Part shown: in pieces, positions 1 through 9,567 of the stretch
Layout: each line of letters opens with the position of its first letter
Position numbering within the stretch: the stretch's first letter is position 1
DNA from: Catenuloplanes niger
GTDB taxonomy: Bacteria > Actinomycetota > Actinomycetes > Mycobacteriales > Micromonosporaceae
NCBI RefSeq assembly: GCF_031458255.1
Contig: NZ_JAVDYC010000001.1
Coordinates: 3,233,001 to 3,297,000 of the forward strand
Reading direction: 5' to 3'
Length of the DNA: 64,000 nucleotides
Made by a program: the position numbers and the translations under genes
Notes under the pieces: generated by a model
What the model was told of the DNA's origin: nothing
The model's database searches: none
What the model saw: the letters and a program-made list of their open reading frames with translations, nothing else

Positions 1-3000
1 GCGGTACCGTCGCACCTCTGCACCTGCACCGCGGAACCCGCAGCCGAACCGGCCGGGACGACACACCAGTCCTGGAAGATCGACAGCGTGCCCAGATTCG
101 GATTCGACTGACCCGGGACCGGGGTGAACGTGAACTTCTGCGCCAGGCTGCCGTTACACGCGGTGGACTGCAGCGGCACACCCGCCGCCGGCACACCCGA
201 CTTCAGGTCCAGGCACTTACCGGCCTGACCCACGTATTCGGTCTTGCCCGTCCCGCCCTGGCCGGTGATCGACTCGATCTGGCCGTCGTAGGTCCAGGAC
301 AGCTCCTGCTTGTCGCCGTTCTGGATCGACGTGACCGACTTCGTCTCACCGGTCAGCTCATAAAGCCGCGTCGCCTCCGCCGTCACCTGCGCGCCGGCCG
401 GCGTCGTGAACTTCTTGCCGACTTTCGTCAACGTCCGCGGCTGCGCACCACCGGCACCGCCGTAGGAGTAGGTCGTGGTCGCGTCCTTGGCGGTGTCGCC
501 GGTCAGGTCCTTCTCGACCAGCTTCGTACGGTTGCCGAGCAGGTCGTAGGTGTACTCCTGCCAGTAACCGGTCTTGTCGACGCCCGCACCGGCCAGCACC
601 GTGCCGTCCGTGGTGACCGGGCCGGAGCCGCACGTCATCACGTTCTTCGACGTCCACGCCTTCGTCAGCTGGCCACGCGCGTCATACGTGAAGCACTGCC
701 GCTCCTCGATGCCGGTGCTGCGCTCCTGGATGTCGGTGATGTTCCCGGCCGCGTCGTACGCGTAGTCACGCTGCGACACCAGGTTCCCGGACACCAGCAG
801 CTTGTTGCCGGTCTGCTCCCGGAAGACCTGACTGCGCTTCAGCTCACCGCTGGCCTCGTCATAATCCGCCAAAGCCCAGACACGGTACGGCTGCGAGCCC
901 AGCGTCGACCGGACCACCTGCCCGTACGGCGAGTAGACGGTTTCTGTCCCGTACCAGTCCTGGCCGGACACCGACAGCGGCAGGCCGTCGTTGGAGTACC
1001 GGACCAGCAGCTTCTCCGACGGCAGGCTGCCGACCGCGGGCAGCACCGACGACTCCGGCAGACCCGTGTCCGTGTAGGTGTACGAGTACGTGTACGAGGT
1101 CTTGAAACCCCACGTGTCCGCCACCGACTGCGGCAACGTCAGCGTCGTCGACGTCGGCTGGTAGTCGTTGGTGTAGCCGCCGACCGTCTGCGTGTACGCC
1201 TCGTTGTTCGTGTACCGCGTCACCGACGCCGGCAGACCGACACCACCCGGCGCGCTGTCATACGTGTAGCCGGCCAGCAGCTGACCGGTGGCCGAGCCGA
1301 GTCGCTGCTCGATCGGCCGGGACAGCTCGTCGTACCCGGTCCACGTCTTCACCCCACGCGCGTTCGTCGTGGTCACCGGACGATCGCGGTGGTCGTACGT
1401 GGTCGTCGACGTGCCCGCGTCCGGGTCCGACGAGGTGATCATGCGGCCGCGCTGGTCGAAGCCCCACGACCACGGCCGCGTCGGGTCCTCCGAGTGGAGT
1501 GCCTTGACCATCTGGCCGCGCGTGTCGAACTCGTACCGCATGCTCGTGAACGTCGTCCGCGCCGCGTCCGTGAACGTGTCGATCCGGGTGGTGCGCCCGT
1601 TCGCGTCGGACCAGATCCGGTAGGAGCTGGAACCGGCCGGGTTGATCACGGTCGAGTGGTCGAGGCCGTACTCGTAGCGGGTGGCCCGCTCCGGCTTCGC
1701 CGAACCGTTCAGGACCGGCAGTTCCTCAAGGACACGACCCATGCCGTCGTACGTGTAGCGCGTCATGTTCGGGATCGCCGTGTCCGCGAGCGGCGTGAAC
1801 AGCGAACCCTCCGGCTTACCGGTGGCGAAGTACGCGTTGTTGGACTGCCACACCTCGCCGGAGCTGTTGTACAGCGTGTCGGTGATCAGCCGGCCGCCGC
1901 CGACCGCCTCCTCCTGCGACTGCCGCTCCCGGCCGAGGCCGTCGTACAGCGTGACCGACACCTGGGTCTTGTTCTCGTGCCCGCGCGTGTACGTCGTGAC
2001 GTACGGTGGCGATCCGGCCGGGGTGGTGTAGACGGCCTTGAAGTCCGGCAGCGTCGTCGCGGTCGGTGTGCGTCCCGGCGACCACGCCTCGATCAGCCGG
2101 CCGAGCGCGTCGAAGCGGGCCTCGCTGACGTGCTTGTTCAGGTCGGTGGTCTTGAGCGTGACCGCGCGGCCGGGCTCGACCTCCTGGGTCTGCTCGTGGC
2201 CGAGCGAGTTCTTCGTGGTGATCCAGAAGGCCTGGCCGGTCGCCGGCCGGTACGTCATCGTGGACTTCTTGCCGTCCACGTCCGTGGTGGCGACCACCCG
2301 GCCGATCGCGTCGAATTCGGTGGTGCCGGCGGACTGGAAGCCGGTCCCGTCCGCCTTCAGCGAGAGCGTCTCGGTGACGAGGCCACGCGAGTCGTTCGCC
2401 GGCGCGATCCCGAACGCCTTGCCGTCATAGGCGGTGCGTCCGCCACCGGCCAGGGACTTCAGGTCGGTCCACGTCGCGTCCTCGCACAGCGTCGGGCTGG
2501 CCAGCATCTCCTGGGTCAGGCCGATCAGGTTGCGGCTGGTCTGGTGGTAGTAGGTCGTCCTGGTGCACGACTCGTCGCCGGACCTGCCGGTGTCGCCGAG
2601 CGATTCGATCTGCGTCGGCAGCCCGTACGTACCCTCGAAGGTGGTCCTGGTTTCGACCTCGCGGATCGTGCGCTTGTCGTCGCCGTTGCCGGAGGAGCGG
2701 GCCCACGACTTCTGCCGTGGCTCGGTGATCCGCCACGCGATCAGCGGGCTGACCTCGTCGGCCCGGTTGCGCCGGGCGAGTTCCGTGGCCTCCGGGTACG
2801 TGACGGAGCGGGTCAGCCAGTCGCCGTCCGCGGCGGTGGCCGACGAGTAGGTCAGCTCCTCCGCGACCCGGCCGGCGAACGGCTCCCGGTCCTTGGCGAT
2901 CTCGACGCCCGCGCTGTCCTTGACCGAGCGGTCGTCGCCGAGGCCCTGGAAGTAGCGGGTGACGGCCTTGGTGCGGCGGCTGCCGATGGCCGGGTCGTCG

Positions 3001-5474
3001 ACGCCGGACAGCACGGTGGTCCTGGCGAACCCGGCGAACTGCGAGTACGTCCGGGTGGACTTCTTGGAGAATTCGGCGTCGGCCAGGCGCCAGGCCGCGC
3101 CGTCGTACTCGTACGCGGTCTTCGTGCCGTGCGCGCCGGAGACGTTCGGCAACTCCTCCACGGACTCGACGACGTACTTGTGGAACCAGTCGATGTCCTC
3201 GACGGCCGGGTCCGGGTGCCAGTAGGTCGGGTAGCAGAGCCGGTCGTTGCTCTTCAGCAGCGCGGTCTGGTCCTTGCGCGGCAGGTTCTGCCCGGTGGCG
3301 CAGTCCCCCGCCGGTGCCTTGTACGACACGACGGTCTCGCCGCCGTACTCGTTGATCACGCGGGCGATGCGCAGCCGGGAGAAGCTGGGGCGGCTGTCGT
3401 CCTTGACCCGGTTCGGCATGTCCTCCGGGTTGGACTCGAACCGGACCGGGTTCAGCGTGATCTTCTGACCTGCGGCACCGGCCCGGTCGTAGCCGGTGCG
3501 CAGGATCGACTCCAGCCACAGCGCGGTGTTCGGGCCGGTCTTCAGGACCGGGAAGGACTGCCGCAGCTGGTACTCGTCGACGGTCTGCCGGGCGGTGCTG
3601 TGCTCGTACCGCTGGGCGGAGGTGGTGATCTTGTCGAGGCGCTTGCGCGAGTAGAACGACGGGTTCGCGTTCCAGCACTGCTTACCGGCCACACAGTTGA
3701 GGTCGGCGGGCGTGTCGTACCAGATGCGGTACTTGCCCGGGTCCTTCGACGCGAAGTTCGCGTCGGTGCAGGTCAGGCCGTCCTCGTCGAAGCAGCGCTC
3801 GGCCACGGTGAAGGCCACGCTGGCCGGCGCGGACGCGGAGAAGAGCGAGTCGCGGCGCTGGCCGTAGTCGATGCGGGTGAGGTAGCCGCCGCGGTCGTAG
3901 GCGACCGGCTTGTTCCAGCCGAAGTTCCGGGCGTAGTAGCCGCCCTCCTTCTCCCACCAGAAGCTCATCGCGTTGCCGTGCACGTCCTCGACGTAGTCGA
4001 GCGACCAGCGCCAGCCCTGATAGCAGTGCGAGTCGGCGAACTTGAGCTGGTAGCAGTCCTCGTTCGAGTGGTTGCCGAACACGGGGACGTTGAGCACGGA
4101 GTTGGTCTCCGGCTTCCCGGCGGCCCAGCCGGGCAGCCGGTTCATGCCGAAGTGGTACCTGGTGCCGTCCCGCGTGGTGACGACCCAGTACTCGCCCTTC
4201 CAGGCCCCGTTGCCGCTCTTGTCGTCCTTGACCTGGGTGATGACGGAGCCGTCGCCGTTCGCGGTGGTCCACTTGTTGTCGTCCCAGACCAGCTCCGTGG
4301 TCGAGCCACCGAGCGAGAGCGTCGCGTTGTTGGAGCCCCAGCACATGTCGCCGGAGCGGTGGTTCTTGTTGTTCGCGCCGGCCGTCTTGGAGTCCTGCGC
4401 GCAGCTGGTGTACGTGCGGGTGATCGAGCCGGCGCTGTAGTCCCAGCCGTCACCGATCCAGGACGACTGGTTGTTCGTGGCGGACGTGCGGCCGTCCACG
4501 GTCTGCGACGAGTAGCCGAGCGCGACCTTCGGGTTCAGGCCACCGGCGGTCTCCGGCACGTGCACCTGGTACGAGTAGGTGAACGCGCCCGAGGACTGAC
4601 CGGCGGCCCAGGAGCCGGAGGAGAGCAGCGGCGTGGCGGTGAAGTCGCCGGAGGAGGAGGCGCCGGTGTCCAGCGCGCCGACGACACCGGACGACGCGGC
4701 GGCGGCACGGGCGTTCGCGGCGGCGGGCGCGCCGTCGAGCAGCCCGGACAGCGGCACGGCACCGGTGACCACACGACGCTCGCCGGCGGCGCTGCGCGCG
4801 TTCGCCGGGGGCGGGATCACCTCGACGTCGCTCGGCACCGCCGGGGCGGGGTCCTCGGTGCTGGGCGCGCACTCGCCGGTGGTCGGTGCGTCGTAGACGC
4901 AGTCGGGCAGCAGCATCATGCCGAACCGGTCGGCGGCCTGCGGTCCGTACAGGTCGGCGAAGGTGGTGTAGTCGACGGTCAGCGCGACCGACGCGGCCGG
5001 GTCCGCGGCGGCGGGCGGCGTGACCTTCATGATCAGACCGGGTACGCCGGCGGTCTGTGACGTCTCCGGCGCGGCCAGGTCGACCTTCCACAGCCCGGCC
5101 AGGGCGGCCGGGTCGCCGCCCTCCGGCACACCGACCGAGACGGGCGTGCCGGCGATCGGCAACGACTCGCCGGCCTCGACCCCGGTCAGGTCGACCTCAC
5201 CGGCACCGGCCCGCCACGGCGTGACCGCCTTGGGCGCGTACGGCTCGATCTCGTTCTCGGGCTTGGTGGTGAGGTCTTTCCGCGCCTCTTCGTTCTCGGC
5301 GAGCGGTTTGATCTCCGGCAGCTCCGGCAGCTCGACCGTGCTCTGGCCGCGCACCGGGTTGTCCGGCGGGAGGGCCAGGCCCTGCGAGGCCGTGCCGGTG
5401 ACGACCAGCGTGGTGGTCAGCACGCCGATGAGAAGGGTGCGGGCGCGACGCCGCCAAAGACCCGTGGAACGCAT
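1..5474 (-). CDS. Secreted RHS/YD-repeat protein with C-terminal ricin-type lectin domain (3' end outside window)
   Basis: Very large exported RHS/YD-repeat protein; only its first ~1,824 codons are in the window, with no stop reached. The ATG at 5474 is preceded by GGGAG nine bases upstream. Residues 1-35 form a signal peptide (RRRAR, then a hydrophobic run). Around residues 300-335 lies the SpvB-like segment with GGLNPKVALGYSSQTVDGR, which opens many actinobacterial RHS exoproteins. YD repeats (RYTYDGMGRVLEEL, FDTRGQMVKAL) occupy roughly 1130-1640. The last visible part, from about 1745 (KCLDLKSG, then QSTACNG), begins a ricin B-type beta-trefoil. Such proteins encapsulate a C-terminal effector; whether one follows cannot be seen. 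It is divergent from the DNRLRE gene, with 356 bases between them. The long plus-strand reading frame over this region is antisense shadow. Confidence 0.9.
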   Translation of the reverse strand, partial: MRSTGLWRRRARTLLIGVLTTTLVVTGTASQGLALPPDNPVRGQSTVELPELPEIKPLAENEEARKDLTTKPENEIEPYAPKAVTPWRAGAGEVDLTGVEAGESLPIAGTPVSVGVPEGGDPAALAGLWKVDLAAPETSQTAGVPGLIMKVTPPAAADPAASVALTVDYTTFADLYGPQAADRFGMMLLPDCVYDAPTTGECAPSTEDPAPAVPSDVEVIPPPANARSAAGERRVVTGAVPLSGLLDGAPAAANARAAAASSGVVGALDTGASSSGDFTATPLLSSGSWAAGQSSGAFTYSYQVHVPETAGGLNPKVALGYSSQTVDGRTSATNNQSSWIGDGWDYSAGSITRTYTSCAQDSKTAGANNKNHRSGDMCWGSNNATLSLGGSTTELVWDDNKWTTANGDGSVITQVKDDKSGNGAWKGEYWVVTTRDGTRYHFGMNRLPGWAAGKPETNSVLNVPVFGNHSNEDCYQLKFADSHCYQGWRWSLDYVEDVHGNAMSFWWEKEGGYYARNFGWNKPVAYDRGGYLTRIDYGQRRDSLFSASAPASVAFTVAERCFDEDGLTCTDANFASKDPGKYRIWYDTPADLNCVAGKQCWNANPSFYSRKRLDKITTSAQRYEHSTARQTVDEYQLRQSFPVLKTGPNTALWLESILRTGYDRAGAAGQKITLNPVRFESNPEDMPNRVKDDSRPSFSRLRIARVINEYGGETVVSYKAPAGDCATGQNLPRKDQTALLKSNDRLCYPTYWHPDPAVEDIDWFHKYVVESVEELPNVSGAHGTKTAYEYDGAAWRLADAEFSKKSTRTYSQFAGFARTTVLSGVDDPAIGSRRTKAVTRYFQGLGDDRSVKDSAGVEIAKDREPFAGRVAEELTYSSATAADGDWLTRSVTYPEATELARRNRADEVSPLIAWRITEPRQKSWARSSGNGDDKRTIREVETRTTFEGTYGLPTQIESLGDTGRSGDESCTRTTYYHQTSRNLIGLTQEMLASPTLCEDATWTDLKSLAGGGRTAYDGKAFGIAPANDSRGLVTETLSLKADGTGFQSAGTTEFDAIGRVVATTDVDGKKSTMTYRPATGQAFWITTKNSLGHEQTQEVEPGRAVTLKTTDLNKHVSEARFDALGRLIEAWSPGRTPTATTLPDFKAVYTTPAGSPPYVTTYTRGHENKTQVSVTLYDGLGRERQSQEEAVGGGRLITDTLYNSSGEVWQSNNAYFATGKPEGSLFTPLADTAIPNMTRYTYDGMGRVLEELPVLNGSAKPERATRYEYGLDHSTVINPAGSSSYRIWSDANGRTTRIDTFTDAARTTFTSMRYEFDTRGQMVKALHSEDPTRPWSWGFDQRGRMITSSDPDAGTSTTTYDHRDRPVTTTNARGVKTWTGYDELSRPIEQRLGSATGQLLAGYTYDSAPGGVGLPASVTRYTNNEAYTQTVGGYTNDYQPTSTTLTLPQSVADTWGFKTSYTYSYTYTDTGLPESSVLPAVGSLPSEKLLVRYSNDGLPLSVSGQDWYGTETVYSPYGQVVRSTLGSQPYRVWALADYDEASGELKRSQVFREQTGNKLLVSGNLVSQRDYAYDAAGNITDIQERSTGIEERQCFTYDARGQLTKAWTSKNVMTCGSGPVTTDGTVLAGAGVDKTGYWQEYTYDLLGNRTKLVEKDLTGDTAKDATTTYSYGGAGGAQPRTLTKVGKKFTTPAGAQVTAEATRLYELTGETKSVTSIQNGDKQELSWTYDGQIESITGQGGTGKTEYVGQAGKCLDLKSGVPAAGVPLQSTACNGSLAQKFTFTPVPGQSNPNLGTLSIFQDWCVVPAGSAAGSAVQVQRCDGT

Positions 5475-5830
5475 TGGTGTCGACTCCCGCCGGTAGGCAC
5501 CACAAGGGACACGCCACTGATGGCGCGCGCTCGGGCACTATGCGCGACGTTGCATGTCGACTCAAGATCACATGGAGTGACTTGATGATCTTGAGCGTGA
5601 TCCGGGCCACGGCACTATTACCAATCAACTATGACGATCAGCCGCTTCCCCGTGAAACACATTTTTCTCCCCAGGGCAGACATCTCGGACAGTAAATCGG
5701 TCAGACGACGATGAGGCGGCCATCACTATCGGTGATTCATGTTTTGCATAACAGCTTGATAACACCCGCCCGCATGATCCAGCGTGCGATCGTATGCGCG
5801 TTTTCGACGCCTGGCCCTCGGGAGTAGACC
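5475..5830. promoter_or_regulatory. Divergent promoter region between the RHS and DNRLRE genes
   Basis: This stretch separates two divergent exoprotein genes and is clearly AT-richer than its surroundings, especially about 5560-5770. It holds the RHS ribosome-binding site (GGGAG, complement strand) and must carry both promoters. I saw no convincing -35/-10 pair and no open frame with family resemblance. Confidence 0.55.
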
Positions 5831-8800
5831 GTGCATCGCTTCCTCAGCCCGTTCGTGCGCACGCGTACCCGGTTGGCGTGCACAGCGGGTTTGCTGGTCA
5901 CCGCGCTGATCGCCGGCCTGCTCCCGATCTGGGTGCTGCGCGACGACCCGTCGCCGGCGACGCCGGTCGCCGCCGGGCCGCGCACCGAAGCCGACGCGCG
6001 CGCCCAGGCGGTCGCCACCGGCCAGGAAGTCCTGGTCGAGACCGCGACGAACGCGCACGAGCAGACCTGGGCCCGGCCCGACGGGCGGATGCGCACCGAG
6101 GTCCACCCGGTCCCGCAGCGGGCCAGGAACGCGGCCGGCCAGTGGGCCCCGATCGACACCACGCTGGTCCGCGACGACAGCACCGGCACGCTGCGCCCGG
6201 CCAACCCGGTCGCGCCGGTGCGGTTCTACGGGGGCGACAGCGGCGCGGCGACCGGCGGCACCGGCGGCGGCACCGGCGGCGGCACCGGCGGCGGCACCGG
6301 CGTCACGTCGGTGCTGGCCGAGGCGGACTTCGGGGTGCACACGGTCTCCTACACCTGGCCCGACGCGCTGCCGTCGCCCGTCGTCGACGGCAACCGTGCG
6401 CTCTACTCCGAGGTGCTGCCGGGCGTCGACCTGCTGATGGTCGCCCGGCCCGAGGGCGGCTTCGGGCAGGTACTGATCGTCAAGACAGCGCAGGCGGCCA
6501 CGCTGGACCGGGTGCGGCACCCCGACTTCGGGCTCTACTCGGAGACCGCGACGTTCCACCGCCAGGCGGAGACCGGTGGCGTCGTCGTGCGCGACCCGAG
6601 CGGCGCGGAGATCTCCTCGATCCCCACGCCGTACGCCTGGGACTCCTCCGGCACCAACACGCTGGCTCCGGGCGAGCCGCTGCGTACCTCCACCGCCACC
6701 CCGGCCGACGTGCTGGCCCTGTCCGGGCTGGGCTACATCGAGCCGAGCGCGCGTCAGGCGATCATGCCGCTGCGGCTGGACGGCGACGGCACCCGCACCG
6801 CGCGCGTCCACCTCGACGCGGACTCCACCGGCCTGCTCACCGGCGACGCGACCTATCCGGTGTTCGTCGACCCGACGCTCACCTCCGGGCAACAGGCCTG
6901 GACCTTCGCGTACAAGAAGAACCCCAACCAGGTCTTCATGAACGGTACGAACTTCGCCGGCGGTACGACGTCGCTGACCCGCGTCGGGTACGAGCAGGAG
7001 CAGGGGAACACCGGGCGCGCGTTCTGGCGGATGGGCTTCAACACCAGCATGCACGGGGCGACGATCGACTCCGCCACGTTCAAGGTGCTCAACACGCACT
7101 CCTGGAGCTGCCTGACCCGCCCGATCGAGATGTGGGCCACCGGCGGAATCGACAACACCACCACCTGGAACAAGCAACCGAGCTGGCTGACCCATCAGCA
7201 GACGGTGTGGTTCGCCAACGGATACGGCAGCGGCTGCGCCGACAACTACGTGCAGTTCAGCGTCAAGAACGCGGTCCAGCAGGCCTCCGACAAGTACTGG
7301 CCCAACCTCACGCTCGGCATGCGCGCCAACAACGAGGCCGACACCCAGACCTGGCGACTCTTCCAGGCCAACACCGCGGTCCTGAGCGCGGTCTGGAACC
7401 GCACGCCCAGCGTGCCCACCAACCTGGTGGCCACACCCGGCGGCGGCTGCGTCACCGACACGGCCAAGCCGACGATCGTGGCGAAGACGAACCTGGTGCT
7501 CAGCGCGGTCGGCAACGACGCGGACGGCAACCTCAAGAATCTGCGGTTCCGCTTCTGGAAGACCGGTGGCGCCCTGCCGGCCGGCACGGTCGTCACCACG
7601 CCCACGAACGGCAAGGTCTCGGTGACCGTCCCCAGCACCCAGCTGGAGGACAAGACCAACTACTCCTGGGACGTGCGCGGCGAGGACCACATGGGTGCGG
7701 TCTCCGCGTTCACCCCGACCTGCCGGCTCCTGGTCGACGCCAGCGCACCGTCAGCCCCGACCGTGGCCAGCGACGACTTCCCGGCCGCGACCGACGACGG
7801 CTCCACCTGGTCAAAGGTACCGTTCGGCACCGGCGGCCGGTTCACCTTCACCGCGGCCGGTGCGGCCTCGTTCAGCTACGCGCTGGACAGCATCAACCCG
7901 GTCACGGTCGCCGCGGCCAACGGGACCGTGACCGTCCCGGACATCAAGCCGCGGCACGCGGGGCCGACCACGCTCGTGGTCCGCTCCTACGACCCGGTCG
8001 GCAACCGCAGTGAGGCGACCGTCTACACGTTCTACGTCACGCCGAAGTCGTCCGCGGACGGCCCCGGCGACGTGACCGGTGACGGGCTGCCGGACCTGGT
8101 CGCGATCAACCACAACGCGCACCTGCGCACCTACCCGGGTGACGTCAACGGCGAGCTCGACCAGTCACTGGCCGCCTCGTACACGAAGGACAAGACCGCG
8201 AACCCGGAGGGCCACTGGTACGACTGGAACTCCGGCAAGGCCGCGCTGATCACCAAACACTCGGACGTCTACCCCGGTGACGGCATCACGGACCTGTTCG
8301 CCCGTACCCCGGACGGCGGTTTCTGGATCTATCCGGGCGACGGGTACGGCAGCTTCGACGTCGACCGGCGCCTCCGGGTCCTGCTCCCGGCGAACGCGCC
8401 GGCCCCGTCGACCTGGACCCAGATCAAGGCGGTCGGCGACGTCACCGGTGACCGGCACCCCGACCTGTTCCTGCGCGCCGGCACCTCGTTCTGGGCGCTG
8501 ACCGGCTACACCGGCGGCAGCTTCCAGCAGGCCGTCGAGCTGGACACCGCCGGCTGGGACCGCCGCGAGATCCTCACCGTCGCGGACATGGACCTCGACG
8601 GCACGCCGGACCTGCTCTGGCGCGACCTGAGCAGCGGCGTCGTCTCGCTGCGGCACGGCAAGCCCGGCGCCGCAGCCGGCAGCGTCACGCTCGAGTCGAT
8701 CGCCAAGGCCGCCGGCTCCCGCTCCGGCGACGTCTCCGTCGGCACCGGCTTCACCGAGGCCACCGCCATGATCAGCGTCCCGGACACCAACGGCGACAAG

Positions 8801-8932
8801 ATCCCGGACCTGTGGGTACGCAGCGCCAGCACCGGATACCTGCAGCTCTACCACCCGACCAGAACCGCGCTCGGCAACCCGGTCGGCGACGTCATCGTCG
8901 CGGACTGGCGGCAGTTCAAGGCGTTCGGCTGA
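5831..8932 (+). CDS. Exported DNRLRE-domain protein with C-terminal FG-GAP/VCBS-like repeats
   Basis: A 1,033-residue exported protein. Residues 8-38 are a signal peptide or anchor (RTRTRLACTAGLLVTALIAG). A Gly/Thr-rich linker of near-perfect repeats sits at about 141-157. The DNRLRE domain lies around 385-500, with the typical FWRMGF, TIDSATFKV and TTTWNKQPSW signatures. Two Ig/fibronectin-like segments follow (about 525-735). From about 745 there are repeated D-x-[DN]-G-x-x-D-L motifs (GDVTGDGLPDLVAI, DMDLDGTPDLLW, DTNGDKIPDLWV), typical of calcium-binding FG-GAP/VCBS-like propeller blades. In related genomes such proteins often stand beside RHS genes. The role is probably extracellular or wall-associated; no catalytic residues were identified. 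Confidence 0.85.
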   Translation: MHRFLSPFVRTRTRLACTAGLLVTALIAGLLPIWVLRDDPSPATPVAAGPRTEADARAQAVATGQEVLVETATNAHEQTWARPDGRMRTEVHPVPQRARNAAGQWAPIDTTLVRDDSTGTLRPANPVAPVRFYGGDSGAATGGTGGGTGGGTGGGTGVTSVLAEADFGVHTVSYTWPDALPSPVVDGNRALYSEVLPGVDLLMVARPEGGFGQVLIVKTAQAATLDRVRHPDFGLYSETATFHRQAETGGVVVRDPSGAEISSIPTPYAWDSSGTNTLAPGEPLRTSTATPADVLALSGLGYIEPSARQAIMPLRLDGDGTRTARVHLDADSTGLLTGDATYPVFVDPTLTSGQQAWTFAYKKNPNQVFMNGTNFAGGTTSLTRVGYEQEQGNTGRAFWRMGFNTSMHGATIDSATFKVLNTHSWSCLTRPIEMWATGGIDNTTTWNKQPSWLTHQQTVWFANGYGSGCADNYVQFSVKNAVQQASDKYWPNLTLGMRANNEADTQTWRLFQANTAVLSAVWNRTPSVPTNLVATPGGGCVTDTAKPTIVAKTNLVLSAVGNDADGNLKNLRFRFWKTGGALPAGTVVTTPTNGKVSVTVPSTQLEDKTNYSWDVRGEDHMGAVSAFTPTCRLLVDASAPSAPTVASDDFPAATDDGSTWSKVPFGTGGRFTFTAAGAASFSYALDSINPVTVAAANGTVTVPDIKPRHAGPTTLVVRSYDPVGNRSEATVYTFYVTPKSSADGPGDVTGDGLPDLVAINHNAHLRTYPGDVNGELDQSLAASYTKDKTANPEGHWYDWNSGKAALITKHSDVYPGDGITDLFARTPDGGFWIYPGDGYGSFDVDRRLRVLLPANAPAPSTWTQIKAVGDVTGDRHPDLFLRAGTSFWALTGYTGGSFQQAVELDTAGWDRREILTVADMDLDGTPDLLWRDLSSGVVSLRHGKPGAAAGSVTLESIAKAAGSRSGDVSVGTGFTEATAMISVPDTNGDKIPDLWVRSASTGYLQLYHPTRTALGNPVGDVIVADWRQFKAFG
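6251..6301 (+). repeat. In-frame 12-bp tandem repeat (Gly-Thr linker)
   Basis: About four copies of the 12-base unit GGCACCGGCGGC encode a GGGT-type linker between the N-terminal region and the rest of the DNRLRE protein. Near-identical repeats in frame allow length change by slippage without breaking the gene. Confidence 0.8.
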
Positions 8933-8938
8933 CGGCTC

Positions 8939-8966
8939 GGTGCGGGGCTCGCGAGGACCCCGCACC
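8939..8966. terminator. Stem-loop between convergent genes
   Basis: A perfect 9-bp stem (GGTGCGGGG with CCCCGCACC) around a 10-base loop begins 6 bases after the DNRLRE stop. It has no U-tract, as is common in actinomycetes. The next gene points toward it, so it may act in both directions. Confidence 0.6.
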
Positions 8967-9014
8967 GCCTCCGGGCCGCCGGCCGGTCCGCCGCGGTGCG
9001 GATGTTCCCGGCCG

Positions 9015-9362
9015 TCAGGGCTGGGGGTCGGCGCGCATGTGGTGGGCGTCGGTGATGAGCTCGGTGAGGCGCGCGGTGTCGACCTCGGGGAGGCGCAGCA
9101 TGACCAGTGGCAGATCGGCGTAGCCGGGGGCGGTGAAGAACCGGGTGGGCTCGCCGAGGAGGAGGGCCTGTTTCTCCGCCTCGTCGCCGACGTAGAGGAC
9201 GGCCACGTCGGTGCGGATGCGGCGGGGCTTGCCGGGCAGGCGTTCCGGGTAGGACCAGACGAAACCCTTGCCGGCGACCCGGAAGTCGAAGCCGTCGCTG
9301 TCGATCTCGACGGTGCCGGGCAGGGAGAGCGCGATCCGCCGCACGTCGCCGGCGTCAGCCAT
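9015..9362 (-). CDS. MmcQ/YjbR family protein
   Basis: A 115-residue protein of the MmcQ/YjbR fold (often called DNA-binding, function unproven). It begins MADAGDVRRIALSLPGT and shows the usual order of features: an N-terminal helix, the LPGTVE segment, GKGFVWSYPERL, the conserved FF-x-APGYADLPLVMLRLP run, and a C-terminal helix with LITDAHHMRA. The ATG at 9362 has GAAGAGAG four bases upstream; an in-frame GTG at 9386 would add eight residues. It is monocistronic and convergent with the DNRLRE gene. Confidence 0.85.
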   Translation of the reverse strand: MADAGDVRRIALSLPGTVEIDSDGFDFRVAGKGFVWSYPERLPGKPRRIRTDVAVLYVGDEAEKQALLLGEPTRFFTAPGYADLPLVMLRLPEVDTARLTELITDAHHMRADPQP

Positions 9363-9554
9363 GATGCTCTCTTCGGTCACACACACTTCGCACTCGGCGA
9401 CCGTACCGTCCGATGCCCGCCCCGGACGTCACCACCCACGGACCGCACCGGGCAATGTGAATGATCGGCGTCGGCGGCGCATCGATCGATGAGGTCTCCG
9501 GCCCCGGCGACCCGATTATCGTTCGATCGGCATCCCGGCGGGACGGTCCTTCGC

Positions 9555-9560
9555 TAGATT
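9555..9560 (+). promoter_or_regulatory. -10 box, leaderless start of the LigD-polymerase gene
   Basis: TAGATT fits the actinobacterial TANNNT -10 consensus and ends 7 bases before the ATG at 9568. Transcription would therefore start at or next to the A of the start codon. No Shine-Dalgarno sequence precedes the gene, which agrees with leaderless translation. Confidence 0.5.
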
Positions 9561-9567
9561 CGGGGGC

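Noticed and set aside
1389-5060. Plus-strand open frame of 1,223 codons
   Set aside because: It is antisense to the RHS gene, rich in Arg/Val/Gly with no domain, and open only because of the strong GC bias.
6251-6301. Short regular repeats considered as a CRISPR-like array
   Set aside because: They are in-frame 12-base units with no spacers and encode a Gly/Thr linker.
5726-7690. Minus-strand open frame of 654 codons
   Set aside because: Shadow of the DNRLRE gene, which has a signal peptide and clear domains on the plus strand.
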